The notes beneath the pieces are model-generated. The model made no database searches. It was given only the letters and a program-made list of their open reading frames with translations, and was not told the origin of the DNA. Positions 15,912-25,710 of a DNA stretch of 64,000 bases are shown here, piece by piece. How positions within the stretch are numbered: the first letter of the stretch is position 1; the number at the start of each line of letters is the position of its first letter. A program made the position numbers and the translations under genes. Source of the DNA: Chitinophaga pinensis (GTDB taxonomy: Bacteria > Bacteroidota > Bacteroidia > Chitinophagales > Chitinophagaceae); the NCBI RefSeq assembly GCF_007896845.1, contig NZ_VOHS01000015.1, positions 62,001 to 126,000 on the forward strand, in the 5' to 3' direction.

Positions 15912-17546
15912 CTATTTGTCTTCCTTCAGGAACGGATATCTGTAATCCGTTGGTGGCACCAATGTTTCTTTCACTGTTCTTGCACTTAACCAACGATACA
16001 GGTTCAATGCAGAACCAGCTTTATCATTGGTACCGGATGCACGTGCACCACCAAATGGCTGCTGGCCGACAACGGCGCCGGTTGGCTTATCGTTGATGTA
16101 GAAGTTACCTGCGGCATTCACCAGCTTTTTAGTCGCCAGATCAACTGCATAACGATCCTGTGCAATGATAGAACCTGTCAGTGCATATGGAGAAGTTGTA
16201 TCAACGATCTCCATGATCTCTTCGAATTTATCTGCTTCGTATACGTAGATAGTCAGCACTGGTCCGAAGATCTCTTCGCACATGGTTACATAGCGGGGAT
16301 CAGTAACTTCGATCACGGTTGGTTCGATGAAATAACCTTCAGATTTATTGTAATTACCACCGGCAATGATCTTCGCCTTAGGGTCTTTCTTTGCATTCTC
16401 GATGTAGTTAGCGATCTTATCAAAAGAACGCTCGTCTATCACGGCATTGATAAAGTTGCTGAAATCTTCTGTCGTACCCATTTTCATGGTTTTCAGTTCA
16501 GCAACCAGTTTCGCTTTCACGGCTTCTGCAATGTTAGATGGCAGATAAGCACGGGAAGCAGCGGAACATTTCTGGCCCTGATATTCAAAAGCACCACGTG
16601 CCAGCGCGATCGCTGTAATATCAACATCCGCTGATTTGTGTGCCAGTACGAAGTCTTTACCACCGGTTTCACCTACTATACGCGGATATGTTTTGTATTT
16701 GTGGATGTTGGTACCGATGGTCTTCCACATGTGCTGGAATACGCCGGTTGAACCGGTGAAATGGATACCGGCGAAGTCAGGATGACTAAAGCAGATATCG
16801 CCCAGTACCGGACCATCTGTATACACGAGGTTGATCACGCCATCAGGCAGACCAGCTTCTTTCAGGATCTGCATGATCACATGCGCAGCCAATACCTGTG
16901 TATAGGCAGGTTTCCATACTACGACGTTACCGCACATAGCAGCAGAAGTAGGCAGGTTACCGGCAATAGCGGTAAAGTTAAATGGTGTGATGGCTACAAC
17001 GAAACCTTCCAGAGGACGGTATTCCAGACGGTTGTGGATACCCTGCGGACTGTAAGGTTGTTGTTTGTATATATCAGTAAGGTAGTGAACGTTGAAACGG
17101 AGGAAGTCGATGAATTCGCAGGCGCTGTCGATTTCTGCCTGATATGCGTTTTTACTCTGACCCAGCATAGTGGCTGCATTCAGGTGATAACGATATTTGG
17201 TGGCGATCAGCTCTGCTGCTTTCATAAATACGCCGGCGCGCTGTTCCCATGGTGTATCTGCCCATTTGGTGCGGGCAGCCAGTGCAGCAGCGATGGCATC
17301 TTTTACGTGACTGGCATCTCCTTCGTGGAAATGACCCAGTTTATGCTTTATTTCATGAGGAGGACGGATGTCAATTGTCTTACCTGTACGCACCTCTTTA
17401 TCACCGATATACATCGGAATATCAAACTCCTGGGCTTTGAAAGCAGCCAGTTGTTTTTTCAGAGCTTCCCTTTCGGGGGAACCTGGTGCATAGCTGTACA
17501 CTGGTTCATTGGCAGGTGCAGCAAATTGAAAATAAGCATTATGCAT
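15912..17546 (-). CDS. pruA: L-glutamate gamma-semialdehyde dehydrogenase (1-pyrroline-5-carboxylate dehydrogenase)
   Basis: Oxidises glutamate semialdehyde to glutamate with NAD+, the second step of proline catabolism. 544 aa, the length of the stand-alone P5CDH type. Aldehyde dehydrogenase landmarks: TPFNFTAIAGNLP, the FTGSTGVF nucleotide-binding region, catalytic Glu in VGETGGKDF, catalytic Cys in QGQKCSAASR, and EEIFGPVLTIYVY. The C-terminal ARASGTNDKAGS and NLYRWLSART are typical of PruA. The proline dehydrogenase partner is not in the window. Single-gene transcript between a terminator and the 305-bp gap before prfB. Confidence 0.96.
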   Translation of the reverse strand: MHNAYFQFAAPANEPVYSYAPGSPEREALKKQLAAFKAQEFDIPMYIGDKEVRTGKTIDIRPPHEIKHKLGHFHEGDASHVKDAIAAALAARTKWADTPWEQRAGVFMKAAELIATKYRYHLNAATMLGQSKNAYQAEIDSACEFIDFLRFNVHYLTDIYKQQPYSPQGIHNRLEYRPLEGFVVAITPFNFTAIAGNLPTSAAMCGNVVVWKPAYTQVLAAHVIMQILKEAGLPDGVINLVYTDGPVLGDICFSHPDFAGIHFTGSTGVFQHMWKTIGTNIHKYKTYPRIVGETGGKDFVLAHKSADVDITAIALARGAFEYQGQKCSAASRAYLPSNIAEAVKAKLVAELKTMKMGTTEDFSNFINAVIDERSFDKIANYIENAKKDPKAKIIAGGNYNKSEGYFIEPTVIEVTDPRYVTMCEEIFGPVLTIYVYEADKFEEIMEIVDTTSPYALTGSIIAQDRYAVDLATKKLVNAAGNFYINDKPTGAVVGQQPFGGARASGTNDKAGSALNLYRWLSARTVKETLVPPTDYRYPFLKEDK

Positions 17547-17793
17547 TCTCAGATGTTTTAGTTTTCGATCTTGTTGTTTCCACTACACCCTGTAAGTATA
17601 GTTGCTAATGTTGTAACGTTATAACGCGGCAGCAATGGTATGTCTTTTCTCTGGCAATTGGCGTTACCGGCACTTCTCTCTCTGTCAGCTGAAAGTCTGC
17701 TGTTGTGAGTGTCTCCGTGCAGTCGCCGTGCTGCAATGGCCGCAATAAATCCCCTGTACACATAAGCCTGTGCATGTGGTATAATATGCAAAA
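17547..17793. other. Intergenic stretch between prfB and pruA, no gene seen
   Basis: Together with the prfB terminator and tail it makes a 305-bp gap. A 92-codon open frame on the minus strand crosses it (stop 17558, start 17836), but its composition and lack of any motif argue against it being a gene. It must hold the pruA promoter, which I could not identify. Confidence 0.5.
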
Positions 17794-17829
17794 GTGCTGA
17801 TAAGTTGAGCATTGTCAACTTATCAGCAC
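17794..17829 (-). terminator. Terminator of prfB
   Basis: Perfect 15-bp stem (arms 17794-17808 and 17815-17829, core GCTGATAAGTTGA) with a 6-nt loop, followed on the minus strand by TTTT, 23 bp after the prfB stop. Confidence 0.85.
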
Positions 17830-17851
17830 ATGGCATATGGGCAAAGTTACG

Positions 17852-18941
17852 TTATTCTTCTCCTTTGGACATCATCAGGTAAGCCTTGATGAAACCCTCC
17901 AGTTCGCCGTCCATAACAGGCTGTACGTTTCCTACTTCATAATCCGTACGGTGATCTTTGATCATTTTGTAAGGATGGAATACATAGGAACGGATCTGTG
18001 AGCCCCACTCGATCTTACGCTTGTTAGCATTGGCGGCATTCTTCAGTTCCTCACGTTTGCGCAGTTCTTCCTCATACAGTCGTGATTTCAACATGGTAAG
18101 GGCCTTTTCACGGTTCTCACCCTGTGTCCGCGCCTGCTGACATTCGATAATAATGCCGGAAGGAATGTGCTTTAAACGCACGGCGGTTTCCACCTTGTTT
18201 ACGTTCTGACCACCTTTACCACCCGAACGGTAGAATTCCCATTCGAGGTCGGCAGGGTTGACAGCGATTTCAATGGTATCATCCACCAGTGGATATACAA
18301 ATATGGAAGCGAAGGAAGTATGTCTGCGGGCGTTGGCATCAAACGGAGAGATACGTACCAGACGGTGTACCCCGCTTTCTGCTTTCAGCAACCCATAGGC
18401 GAAGCTGCCATCCATTTCCAGGGAAGCCGACTTAATACCAGCGCCATCCCCGTATTGCACATCAATTTCGGATACTTTCCAACCCTGTTTTTCCCCGTAC
18501 ATACGGTACATACGCAACAGCATCTCCGCCCAATCCTGACTTTCGGTACCACCGGCACCTGAGTTGATGGTGAGCACTGCCGGCATTTCGTCTTCCGGTT
18601 CGTTCAGTGTTGATTTAAATTCCAATTCGTCAAGAGCTATTGTGGCAGACTGGTAGGCCTGCGTAACTTCCTCTTCGGAGGCTTCACCCTCTTTCTGGAA
18701 GTCAAGCAGCACTGCGCTGTCCTCTATAGACGTTTGTACCGCCTCATACAGGTCAACCCAGAACTTATTCACTTTAATCTCTTTCAAAATCGACGTAGCC
18801 CTGGCGTTGTCGTCCCAGAAGCCGGGGGCTAACGTTAATTGTTTGTCATTTTCGATTTTAGCTATGCGGTCCTGGACGTCAAAGAAAACCTCCCAGGACA
18901 TGGAGACGGTCCCTCATAGCTTTGAGTTGTTCTGCTGTCAT
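17852..18941 (-). CDS. prfB: Peptide chain release factor 2, with programmed +1 frameshift
   Basis: RF2 ends translation at UAA and UGA. The gene is in two frames. Frame 0 starts at ATG 18941-18939 ([20 protein letters not shown]) and meets an in-frame TGA at 18881-18879. A +1 shift at CTT-TGA-C then continues as [10 protein letters not shown] to 17852, giving about 362 aa, the normal RF2 length. A Shine-Dalgarno-like GGGAGG sits at 18894-18889, just before the CTT codon, as in the classic autoregulatory prfB site. Downstream, the SPF tripeptide (stop recognition) and the GGQ motif ([11 protein letters not shown]) are intact. Low RF2 favours the shift, so RF2 controls its own level. A simple ATG at 18901 would lose the conserved N-terminus. 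Confidence 0.97.
18878..18894 (-). promoter_or_regulatory. prfB +1 frameshift signal
   Basis: Minus strand: GGGAGG (18894-18889), TTTT, then CTTTGAC (18884-18878). These are the internal Shine-Dalgarno, slippery CUU codon, UGA stop and following C that characterise RF2 programmed frameshifting. Confidence 0.93.
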
Positions 18942-19030
18942 AATGGGCGCAAATGTAAGGAAAAAGGGGAACAATATTTGCGGGACTTTTAGCATATTAA
19001 TTCCCAGTCAATTAAAAACTTTTTCTATCT

Positions 19031-19834
19031 ATGACAACCTCCCATAAGACCCTTTACTATAAGAACCGTGCGATATTTAATACAATAGGGTACATCATGG
19101 TGATCGTTGTTAATCTGCTGGCCAACCTCAATGTTATTAACAACAGGAGTACCGCCGACGTTTCAGACAAATACGATAACCTCTTTGTACCTGCTGGTCT
19201 TACATTCGCGATCTGGGGGCTGATCTATCTCACTTTACTGGGCTTCATTGTTTATCAGTTATGGCTGGCATTTTCCAATGGTCATACCGAAGAACTCGCG
19301 CGCTTTATGGAACGCCTGCGTGGCTGGTGGCTGATCAGCTGTATGACCAATTCCTGCTGGCTTTTTGCGTGGCATTATGAGCTGCTGCCATTGTCCGTAC
19401 TACTCATGTTAGGATTACTGGTATGCCTGCTGGCCATCCACCTGAATTTCAACATCTCCCTCCCCCGCTCTGCCGGTAAGATCGAAAAACTATTCGTACA
19501 CCTTCCTTTCAGTCTTTATCTGGGCTGGATCTGTGTGGCCACTATTGCAAATATTGCCGCTTTTATGGTCTATCTTGGCTGGAATGGCATGAGTGTGCCG
19601 GGTACTATTTTTCTCATTGTGTTATGTACCATCGGATCAACGTTGCTGATTATACGCAGACATAACATTATCGTAGGACTGGTGGCACTATGGGCCCTTT
19701 ATGGTATCATTGTAAAAAGACAGACAGCTGGTGGCGCAGCCGAAATACCGGTTATCTGTTCTTGTATCGGAGCTATGCTCATCATCACCATCAGCAGTGT
19801 ATGGCGGCTGATCACCAACCGCAGATTGTCATAA
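19031..19834 (+). CDS. Tryptophan-rich sensory protein (TspO/MBR-related) membrane protein
   Basis: 267-aa integral membrane protein with about seven hydrophobic segments and many Trp residues (FAIWGLIYLTLLGF, RGWWLISCMTNSCWLFAW, LYLGWICVATIANIAAF). This pattern matches proteins annotated as tryptophan-rich sensory proteins, distantly related to TspO, which in other organisms bind porphyrins and influence stress responses. The exact role is unknown. It is transcribed divergently from prfB with a 89-bp gap and precedes pgi by 157 bp. Confidence 0.8.
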   Translation: MTTSHKTLYYKNRAIFNTIGYIMVIVVNLLANLNVINNRSTADVSDKYDNLFVPAGLTFAIWGLIYLTLLGFIVYQLWLAFSNGHTEELARFMERLRGWWLISCMTNSCWLFAWHYELLPLSVLLMLGLLVCLLAIHLNFNISLPRSAGKIEKLFVHLPFSLYLGWICVATIANIAAFMVYLGWNGMSVPGTIFLIVLCTIGSTLLIIRRHNIIVGLVALWALYGIIVKRQTAGGAAEIPVICSCIGAMLIITISSVWRLITNRRLS

Positions 19835-19963
19835 CAGATGTCGTTATCCGCTTTTCCCTTGTATATTTTACCGGAGATATAGCCTGCACTGCCTGAACAG
19901 GTTATCTTTAATATTGGTCCTCCTTTCCGGCCTTTTGGTCCTGTGACTATCTAACTATTTTAT

Positions 19964-19971
19964 TACTTTTG
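19964..19971 (+). promoter_or_regulatory. Candidate -7 box of pgi
   Basis: TACTTTTG fits TAnnTTTG, 20 bp before the pgi start. A TTTG at 19934-19937 could be the -33 element, but its 26-bp spacing is longer than usual. Confidence 0.4.
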
Positions 19972-19991
19972 ATACCATAAAATGCGTTTTT

Positions 19992-21644
19992 ATGTTCCCA
20001 ACGACTAATCCTACTGCTACACAAGCCTGGCAACAGCTGCAGCAGCATGCTTCCAAGATGAAGGAAACGCACCTCCGCACACTGTTTGCGAAGGATGCGG
20101 ACAGATTCAACAAGTTTACTCTTTCTTTTGAAGACATATTGTTCGACTATTCAAAGAACATCCTCACAGAAGAAACGCTTCAATATTTACTGCAACTGGC
20201 AAAAGAAACCGGTGTTGAAGAAGGTATCAAAGCCATGTTCAGTGCAGAAAAAATCAATGCGACAGAAAACAGAGCCGTACTGCATACTGCACTCCGTAAC
20301 TTCTCCGGCAATCCGGTACTACTGGACGGAAAAGACGTGATGCCTGAAGTACAGGCCGTACTGAATAAAATGGAAAGCTTCACAAAGCGTATCCATAGCG
20401 GCGAGTGGAAAGGGTATACCGGCAAGCCTATACGTTATATCGTAAACATCGGTATCGGTGGTTCTGACCTTGGTCCGGTAATGGTGACAGAAGCCCTGAA
20501 ACCTTACTGGAAAGAAGGTATTCAGCCTTACTTCGTATCCAACGTAGACGGTACACACATCGCTGAAACACTTAAAAAAGTAACACCGGAAGAAACCCTC
20601 TTCCTGATCGCTTCCAAAACTTTCACCACACAGGAAACGATGACCAACGCATTAACTGCACGTCAGTGGTTCCTCGATGCGGCAAAAGATGAAGCCTTTG
20701 TTGCAAAACACTTCGCAGCACTGTCTACCAACGAAAAAGCAGTAACCGCATTTGGTATCGATCCGGCTAACATGTTCGAATTCTGGGACTGGGTTGGCGG
20801 CCGTTATTCTTTATGGTCCGCAATCGGTCTGAGCATCTCCCTGACCGTTGGTTTTGAACATTTCAAAGCTTTACTGGAAGGCGCTCATGCAGTAGATAAT
20901 CATTTCCGTACAACTCCGCTGGAGAAGAATATTCCTGCTATCATGGCCCTGATCGGCCTGTGGTATGGTAACTTCTTCGATACTGCTACAGAGGCTATTC
21001 TGGCATACGACCAGTATATGCACCGTTTTGCCGCTTACTTCCAGCAGGGTAATATGGAAAGTAATGGTAAATACGTAGACCGTAGCGGTAAACCTGTTTC
21101 TTATGAAACCGGTCCTATCGTATGGGGTGAACCTGGTACCAACGGACAGCACGCTTTCTATCAGCTGATCCATCAGGGTACCCGTATCATTCCGGCTGAC
21201 TTCATCGCGCCTGCGATCAGTCACAATCCGATCGGTGATCACCATGTGAAACTGTTGTCTAACTTCTTCGCACAGACGGAAGCACTGATGAATGGTAAAA
21301 CCGAAGAAGAAGTGCGCGCAGAACTGGTAAAATCCGGCCTGAAAGAAGAAGAAATTCAAAAATTACTGCCTTATAAAGTATTCACCGGTAACAGACCCAC
21401 CAACTCTTTCCTCGTAAAAGAAATCACACCGAGATCCCTCGGTTCACTGGTTGCACTATACGAACATAAGATCTTTGTACAGGGTGTTATCTGGAATATC
21501 TACAGCTTTGATCAGTGGGGCGTGGAATTAGGTAAACAACTGGCTAACAAGATCCTTCCTGAACTGGAAAGCGCAGATGCTGTAACCAGCCATGACGCCT
21601 CTACGAATGGTCTGATCAATGCCTGGAAGCAGATGAAAAAATAA
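19992..21644 (+). CDS. pgi: Glucose-6-phosphate isomerase
   Basis: Interconverts glucose-6-phosphate and fructose-6-phosphate in glycolysis and gluconeogenesis. 550 aa, standard for the E. coli-like type. Signature regions include [29 protein letters not shown], the [16 protein letters not shown] segment, the catalytic-Glu region [14 protein letters not shown], and the C-terminal [15 protein letters not shown] hairpin terminator follows. It is transcribed alone, with a -7-like box 20 bp upstream of the ATG. Confidence 0.98.
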   Translation: MFPTTNPTATQAWQQLQQHASKMKETHLRTLFAKDADRFNKFTLSFEDILFDYSKNILTEETLQYLLQLAKETGVEEGIKAMFSAEKINATENRAVLHTALRNFSGNPVLLDGKDVMPEVQAVLNKMESFTKRIHSGEWKGYTGKPIRYIVNIGIGGSDLGPVMVTEALKPYWKEGIQPYFVSNVDGTHIAETLKKVTPEETLFLIASKTFTTQETMTNALTARQWFLDAAKDEAFVAKHFAALSTNEKAVTAFGIDPANMFEFWDWVGGRYSLWSAIGLSISLTVGFEHFKALLEGAHAVDNHFRTTPLEKNIPAIMALIGLWYGNFFDTATEAILAYDQYMHRFAAYFQQGNMESNGKYVDRSGKPVSYETGPIVWGEPGTNGQHAFYQLIHQGTRIIPADFIAPAISHNPIGDHHVKLLSNFFAQTEALMNGKTEEEVRAELVKSGLKEEEIQKLLPYKVFTGNRPTNSFLVKEITPRSLGSLVALYEHKIFVQGVIWNIYSFDQWGVELGKQLANKILPELESADAVTSHDASTNGLINAWKQMKK

Positions 21645-21671
21645 GCATTGACTGTATAATTGAATAATGAG

Positions 21672-21697
21672 AAAGGGCTCCATAAGGAGTCCTTTTT
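21672..21697 (+). terminator. Terminator of pgi
   Basis: Ten-base stem AAAGGGCTCC / GGAGTCCTTT (one G-T pair), loop ATAA, followed by T residues, 27 bp after the pgi stop. Confidence 0.85.
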
Positions 21698-22122
21698 CGT
21701 TTATAGCTGTCTTTTTCTACATATATAACTATTCTTGGAATTACCCCGTTCTGTCCTCTGCAACCCCTTTTCCACCGGCATCATATCTGACCGGTATCAC
21801 CATCACAGTAACGCCTGAACAACAAGGTATTATGGCTTAAATGTCACTTTCTTTTGCCATAACAACGTGATTATATCGGTATTATACCCTCATCTGTCCG
21901 TTTATGAGCGAAGTAATGCCGGCGTAATGGCGGCTTTATGACGTTGTATATGGGAGACTAAAGACCTAACAGACTAATGATCAGACATTTAACGGCACTT
22001 TGATCGGAAGGTGTGTTATAACATTCTCACATTCAATTATTTATCCGTGTAATCGGGTGCGATAGCAATACATTATCTGGTAGTAAATGAGCAGAAGAAA
22101 TACCTTGATACAGGGGCATAAA
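21698..22122. other. Intergenic stretch, no gene seen
   Basis: About 425 bp between the pgi terminator and the terminator of the PUR-protein gene. No open frame with recognisable features, no tRNA-like fold and no notable repeat was seen. It is flanked by terminators on both sides, so it is probably untranscribed spacer. Confidence 0.5.
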
Positions 22123-22149
22123 AAAACCTCCGGAGAAACCGGAGGTTTT
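22123..22149 (-). terminator. Terminator of the PUR-family gene
   Basis: Perfect 11-bp stem (AAAACCTCCGG, arms 22123-22133 and 22139-22149), loop AGAAA, ending in a run of Ts on the minus strand, about 35 bp after the stop codon. Confidence 0.9.
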
Positions 22150-22183
22150 ATATATCATCAAATAAAAATGATCTAAAGTAATA

Positions 22184-22609
22184 TTACCATTTGTCTACGT
22201 CCTCAGTATGAGAAGAAGCAGATGCGGCAACAGGCGCTGCAACTACAGCAGCTTCTACTACTGATTCAACAGCAGCTTCTGCACCTTCGCCATCCTCATC
22301 ATCACGTACGTAGTCATGGTTGTAGGCATCAAAATCGAAGTCGGGCATCAACTCAGTCTTCACATAGTTGATGGTCTCTGTCAATGCATTCAGGAACTTG
22401 TTGAAGTCTTCCTTGTACAGAAACACTTTGTGCCTGTCATAACCATTGTCATTAAAGCGTTTTTTGCTTTCAGTAATGGTCAGAAAATAATCATTTCCAC
22501 GAGTGGTCTTTACATCAAAGAAGTAAGTTCTTCTTTTGCCCGCTTTCAATCGTTTAGAAAAGATACTGTCATTATTTCTTTCCTGCTGATTGGTATTTTC
22601 GTACGCCAC
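22184..22609 (-). CDS. PUR-family DNA/RNA-binding protein (DUF3276)
   Basis: 141-aa protein. Residues about 15-100 form a PUR-alpha-like repeat (RRTYFFDVKTTRGNDYFLTI, KHKVFL-like RHKVFLYKEDFNKFLNAL), a single-stranded nucleic-acid-binding fold conserved across Bacteroidota and Spirochaetes. The tail is acidic and Ala/Val-rich (DDEDGEGAEAAVES), low-complexity and probably disordered. In Borrelia a related protein binds nucleic acids and regulates expression; the role in Bacteroidota is not established. A well-formed promoter and a terminator flank it, so it is a single-gene unit. Confidence 0.92.
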   Translation of the reverse strand: MAYENTNQQERNNDSIFSKRLKAGKRRTYFFDVKTTRGNDYFLTITESKKRFNDNGYDRHKVFLYKEDFNKFLNALTETINYVKTELMPDFDFDAYNHDYVRDDEDGEGAEAAVESVVEAAVVAAPVAASASSHTEDVDKW

Positions 22610-22660
22610 AGTTGATAGATTTAAGTTGTTAACGAATCAAATCCTTTTTCCAATAAGAAA

Positions 22661-22690
22661 CAAATATACTATTAGTTTACAAATATCAAA
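22661..22690 (-). promoter_or_regulatory. Promoter of the PUR-family gene
   Basis: Minus strand: TTTG at 22690-22687 and TATATTTG at 22668-22661 (match to TAnnTTTG), separated by 18 bp, close to the -33/-7 spacing known for Bacteroidota primary sigma. The start codon lies about 50 bp downstream. Confidence 0.6.
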
Positions 22691-22768
22691 ATAATTTTAA
22701 ATGATTTTGAAAAATGATAGAATATAGCTTTACCTACTGATTCACAGGTATATATAAGAATATGATTA

Positions 22769-24565
22769 CTATTCTATTACGGATTCTTCTTCGCCAGACT
22801 GCTGGCGGGCGTATAACTCAGCGTAGTAGCCGTTTAATGCCAATAATTCATTATGTGTCCCTGTTTCAACAATTTTACCTTCTTCAAGCACAATAATCTT
22901 ATCAAACTCAAATAACGCAAAAATGCGATGGGTAATGATTATAGCGGTTTTATCTTTCAGATAAGCGTAGAGGTTACCAATGATCTCTTTCTCCGTACGG
23001 GCATCGACGGCAGACAGACAGTCATCAAACACTAACAGGTTCGGATCCTTGATCAGACCACGCGCAATGGAGATACGTTGTTTTTGTCCGCCGCTCAGCG
23101 TCACCCCTCTCTCCCCTACCAATGTATCAAAGCCTTCAGTAAAATTGAGGATATCTTTTTCTACGGAAGCCTGACGGGCAGCCTTTCTCACCGTTTCCGG
23201 ATTCGCCTCCGGCGTACCAAACCGAATATTATTCTGGATGGTATCGGAGAAAAGGAAGACATCCTGTGGTACATAACTAATCTGGCTACGCAGACTTTCC
23301 AGTTTCACCTGACGGATATTCTGCTGATCCAGCAACACCTCTCCCTCCTGCGGATCATACATGCGTATGAGCAACTGTGCAAGGGTAGATTTACCGGAAC
23401 CGGTACGACCGATGACCGCCACTTTCTCACCAGCCTTTACCGTGAGATTGAAGTTTTTAATGGCCTGAATACCTGTATGCGGATACGTAAATGACACATT
23501 TTTAAAAACAACCTCTCCTTTAATATCCATATTAACGGCACCCGGGTTATCCGTAATGGTCGGTTTTATATCGAGGAACTCGTTAAGACGCTGTTGGCTG
23601 GCGGCTGCACGTTGTATCATCGATGCCACCATCCCGATCGAAAAGAAGGGGAACATCAGCATATTCACATAGATCACAAATTCCGCCAGATTACCTACAG
23701 TTATATTCCCGTGGATCACCTGAATACCACCAATGAAGATCGTAATTACGACACTCAGTCCGATCATCAGTGCCATACTCGGCTGGAACAGGGCATCGGT
23801 CTTTGCAAGGCTGACAGAGCTGATCTTATAATCTTCACTGGCCTGCTCGAAATGTTTAATGCTGTCTTCTTCCTGTACATAGGACTTGATCACCCTGATA
23901 CCAGAGTAAGATTCCTGTGCGATGGAAGTAATATTGGAGAGCTGCGACTGTATACGCTCACTTTTACGGTGAATGATATGATTCACGTAATAGATGATCA
24001 GCGCCAGTACAGGCAGCGGAGATAAAGTATATAATGTCAGCAGCGGATTTACATCTATCATCAGGTATACCACGATCACGATCATAAAGAGGGTGCGGGT
24101 AGCGTACATGATCGCCGGACCAACATACATACGTACTCTTGATACGTCTTCCGTAATACGGCTCATTAAGTCGCCGGTACGGTGCATTTTAAAAAAGTTA
24201 AGATCCAGCTGCTGGTAATGCTGGTAAATTTCGTTCTTGAGGTCATATTCAATATGACGGCTCATCACAATGAGCGATTGTCTTTGGAGATAAAGGAAGA
24301 ATCCGGAGAGGAGGGCAAACAGCAGGATGCTGACGCCGTAGAATGCCAATACACTGGTGAATTGTCCGCGGAAAGCAGCTTTCAGTCCTGTATCGCTGAG
24401 CAGGTTATAATTATTGAGGTTTTGTGCCAGCAGATCAAAGATCTGCCTTACCATGATGGGCTGGAACACGCTGAATACAATGGATACAGCAGTACAGGTC
24501 AAACCGGTGAGGAATCTCCATTTGTACTTTACAAAATACTTGTTGAGCGTGGCCAGGTGTTTCAT
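22769..24565 (-). CDS. ABC exporter, fused permease and ATPase (MsbA/MdlA-like)
   Basis: 598-aa half-transporter. Residues 1-320 contain six membrane helices of the exporter type; the ATPase domain follows: Walker A GRTGSGKST (386-394), Q-loop YVPQDVFLF, signature LSGGQKQR (490-497), Walker B LLVFDDCLSAVDA and the H-loop His in ITHRI. The residue after the Walker B Asp is Asp rather than the usual catalytic Glu, as in the degenerate site of heterodimeric exporters (MdlA-like), so it may pair with another half-transporter; none is in the window. The substrate is unknown. It is 80 bp downstream of purC, whose transcript ends in a terminator in between. Confidence 0.95.
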   Translation of the reverse strand: MKHLATLNKYFVKYKWRFLTGLTCTAVSIVFSVFQPIMVRQIFDLLAQNLNNYNLLSDTGLKAAFRGQFTSVLAFYGVSILLFALLSGFFLYLQRQSLIVMSRHIEYDLKNEIYQHYQQLDLNFFKMHRTGDLMSRITEDVSRVRMYVGPAIMYATRTLFMIVIVVYLMIDVNPLLTLYTLSPLPVLALIIYYVNHIIHRKSERIQSQLSNITSIAQESYSGIRVIKSYVQEEDSIKHFEQASEDYKISSVSLAKTDALFQPSMALMIGLSVVITIFIGGIQVIHGNITVGNLAEFVIYVNMLMFPFFSIGMVASMIQRAAASQQRLNEFLDIKPTITDNPGAVNMDIKGEVVFKNVSFTYPHTGIQAIKNFNLTVKAGEKVAVIGRTGSGKSTLAQLLIRMYDPQEGEVLLDQQNIRQVKLESLRSQISYVPQDVFLFSDTIQNNIRFGTPEANPETVRKAARQASVEKDILNFTEGFDTLVGERGVTLSGGQKQRISIARGLIKDPNLLVFDDCLSAVDARTEKEIIGNLYAYLKDKTAIIITHRIFALFEFDKIIVLEEGKIVETGTHNELLALNGYYAELYARQQSGEEESVIE

Positions 24566-24598
24566 GTTGGTCTATAGTCAGATGTCCGTTTCTGAAAA

Positions 24599-24632
24599 GC
24601 AGGGAGGGCATATCTGAAATATGCCCTCCTGC
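24599..24632 (-). terminator. Terminator of purC
   Basis: Stem pairing GCAGGAGGGCATAT with ATATGCCCTCCCTGC (one bulged base), 5-nt loop, followed by TTTT on the minus strand, 14 bp after the purC stop. Confidence 0.8.
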
Positions 24633-24645
24633 TTTATCATTTTGC

Positions 24646-25575
24646 TTATAATGTCTTCAGCGTCTCGATGATCTTCTGTTCAGCATCTGCTTTGGAAACA
24701 TCTTCCTTTACAAATTGCTGACCAGTGATATTTTCAAACAGCTCGATATAACGTTCACTTACTGTCTTCACAAATTCGTCGGTCATTTCAGGCACCTGCT
24801 GTCCGTCTTTACCCTGGAAGCCATTTGCCATCAGCCATTCACGTACGAATTCTTTACTCAGTTGTTTCTGCGGTTCACCGTTTTTCTGTTTTTCCTCATA
24901 ACCTTCTGCATAGAAGTAACGGGAAGAATCCGGTGTATGGATCTCATCGATCACGTAGATGGTATCGCCGATTTTACCAAATTCGTATTTGGTATCTACG
25001 AGGATCAGACCGCGTGCTGCAGCCAGTTCTTTACCACGTGCAAACAAGGCCAGTGTGTATTTTTCCAGCTGTTCGTAGTCTTCTTCGGTAACGAGTCCTT
25101 TAGCGATGATATCTTCACGGGAGATGTCTTCATCGTGGCCTTCATGCGCTTTGGTCGTTGGTGTGATGATCGGAGCAGGGAAGAAATCGTTCTCTTTCAG
25201 TCCTTCCGGCATGGTTACACCACACAGTTCACGTTTGCCACTTTTGTAAGTTCTCCACGCGTGACCGGTAAGGTTACCGCGTACCACCATTTCCACAGGG
25301 AAAGTTTCGCATTTCAAGCCAATTGTTACGTTTGGCAGGGGAACTTTTTTCACCCAGTTTGGAACGATGTCCTTTGTTGCCTCCAGCATGATGGCAGCAA
25401 CCTGGTTCAATACCTGTCCTTTGTAAGGAATCGGGCGGGGTAATACAACATCAAAAGCAGAGATACGATCGCTCGCTGCCATCACCATCAGTTTGTCACC
25501 AATCGTGTATACATCCCTTACCTTTCCCTTATAAAAAGCCGTCTGACCGGGAAGCTGAAAATTTGACTCTAACAT
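24646..25575 (-). CDS. purC: Phosphoribosylaminoimidazole-succinocarboxamide synthase
   Basis: SAICAR synthetase: ATP-dependent joining of L-aspartate to CAIR in purine synthesis. 309 aa, the longer type. Landmarks: [19 protein letters not shown] at the nucleotide-binding N-terminus, [40 protein letters not shown] and [13 protein letters not shown]. All core regions are intact. A -7-like box lies about 100 bp upstream, and a terminator follows directly. It is not in a pur operon here. Confidence 0.98.
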   Translation of the reverse strand: MLESNFQLPGQTAFYKGKVRDVYTIGDKLMVMAASDRISAFDVVLPRPIPYKGQVLNQVAAIMLEATKDIVPNWVKKVPLPNVTIGLKCETFPVEMVVRGNLTGHAWRTYKSGKRELCGVTMPEGLKENDFFPAPIITPTTKAHEGHDEDISREDIIAKGLVTEEDYEQLEKYTLALFARGKELAAARGLILVDTKYEFGKIGDTIYVIDEIHTPDSSRYFYAEGYEEKQKNGEPQKQLSKEFVREWLMANGFQGKDGQQVPEMTDEFVKTVSERYIELFENITGQQFVKEDVSKADAEQKIIETLKTL

Positions 25576-25670
25576 GAATAAAAACTTACCTATTAAAAAT
25601 GATTAAATGAAAGCCTTCATTTACAGGTCATTGACAAGGATATCAATAACCGGTTTTGCATTCAGGTCCG

Positions 25671-25678
25671 CAAAAATA
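25671..25678 (-). promoter_or_regulatory. Candidate -7 box of purC
   Basis: The minus strand reads TATTTTTG, a full match to TAnnTTTG, 96 bp upstream of the purC start. No clear -33 box was found. The leader contains no PRPP- or purine-riboswitch feature that I could recognise. Confidence 0.35.
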
Positions 25679-25710
25679 CTTTAGCTTGAGGGAATTACCA
25701 CAGTTTATCT

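Noticed and set aside
17558..17836. 92-codon open frame on the minus strand between prfB and pruA
   Set aside because: No motif or signal, and it runs across the prfB terminator hairpin at 17794-17829; treated as chance.
17852..18901. Plain single-frame prfB starting at ATG 18901
   Set aside because: It would drop the conserved N-terminus; the CTTTGAC frameshift site and upstream frame explain the gene better.
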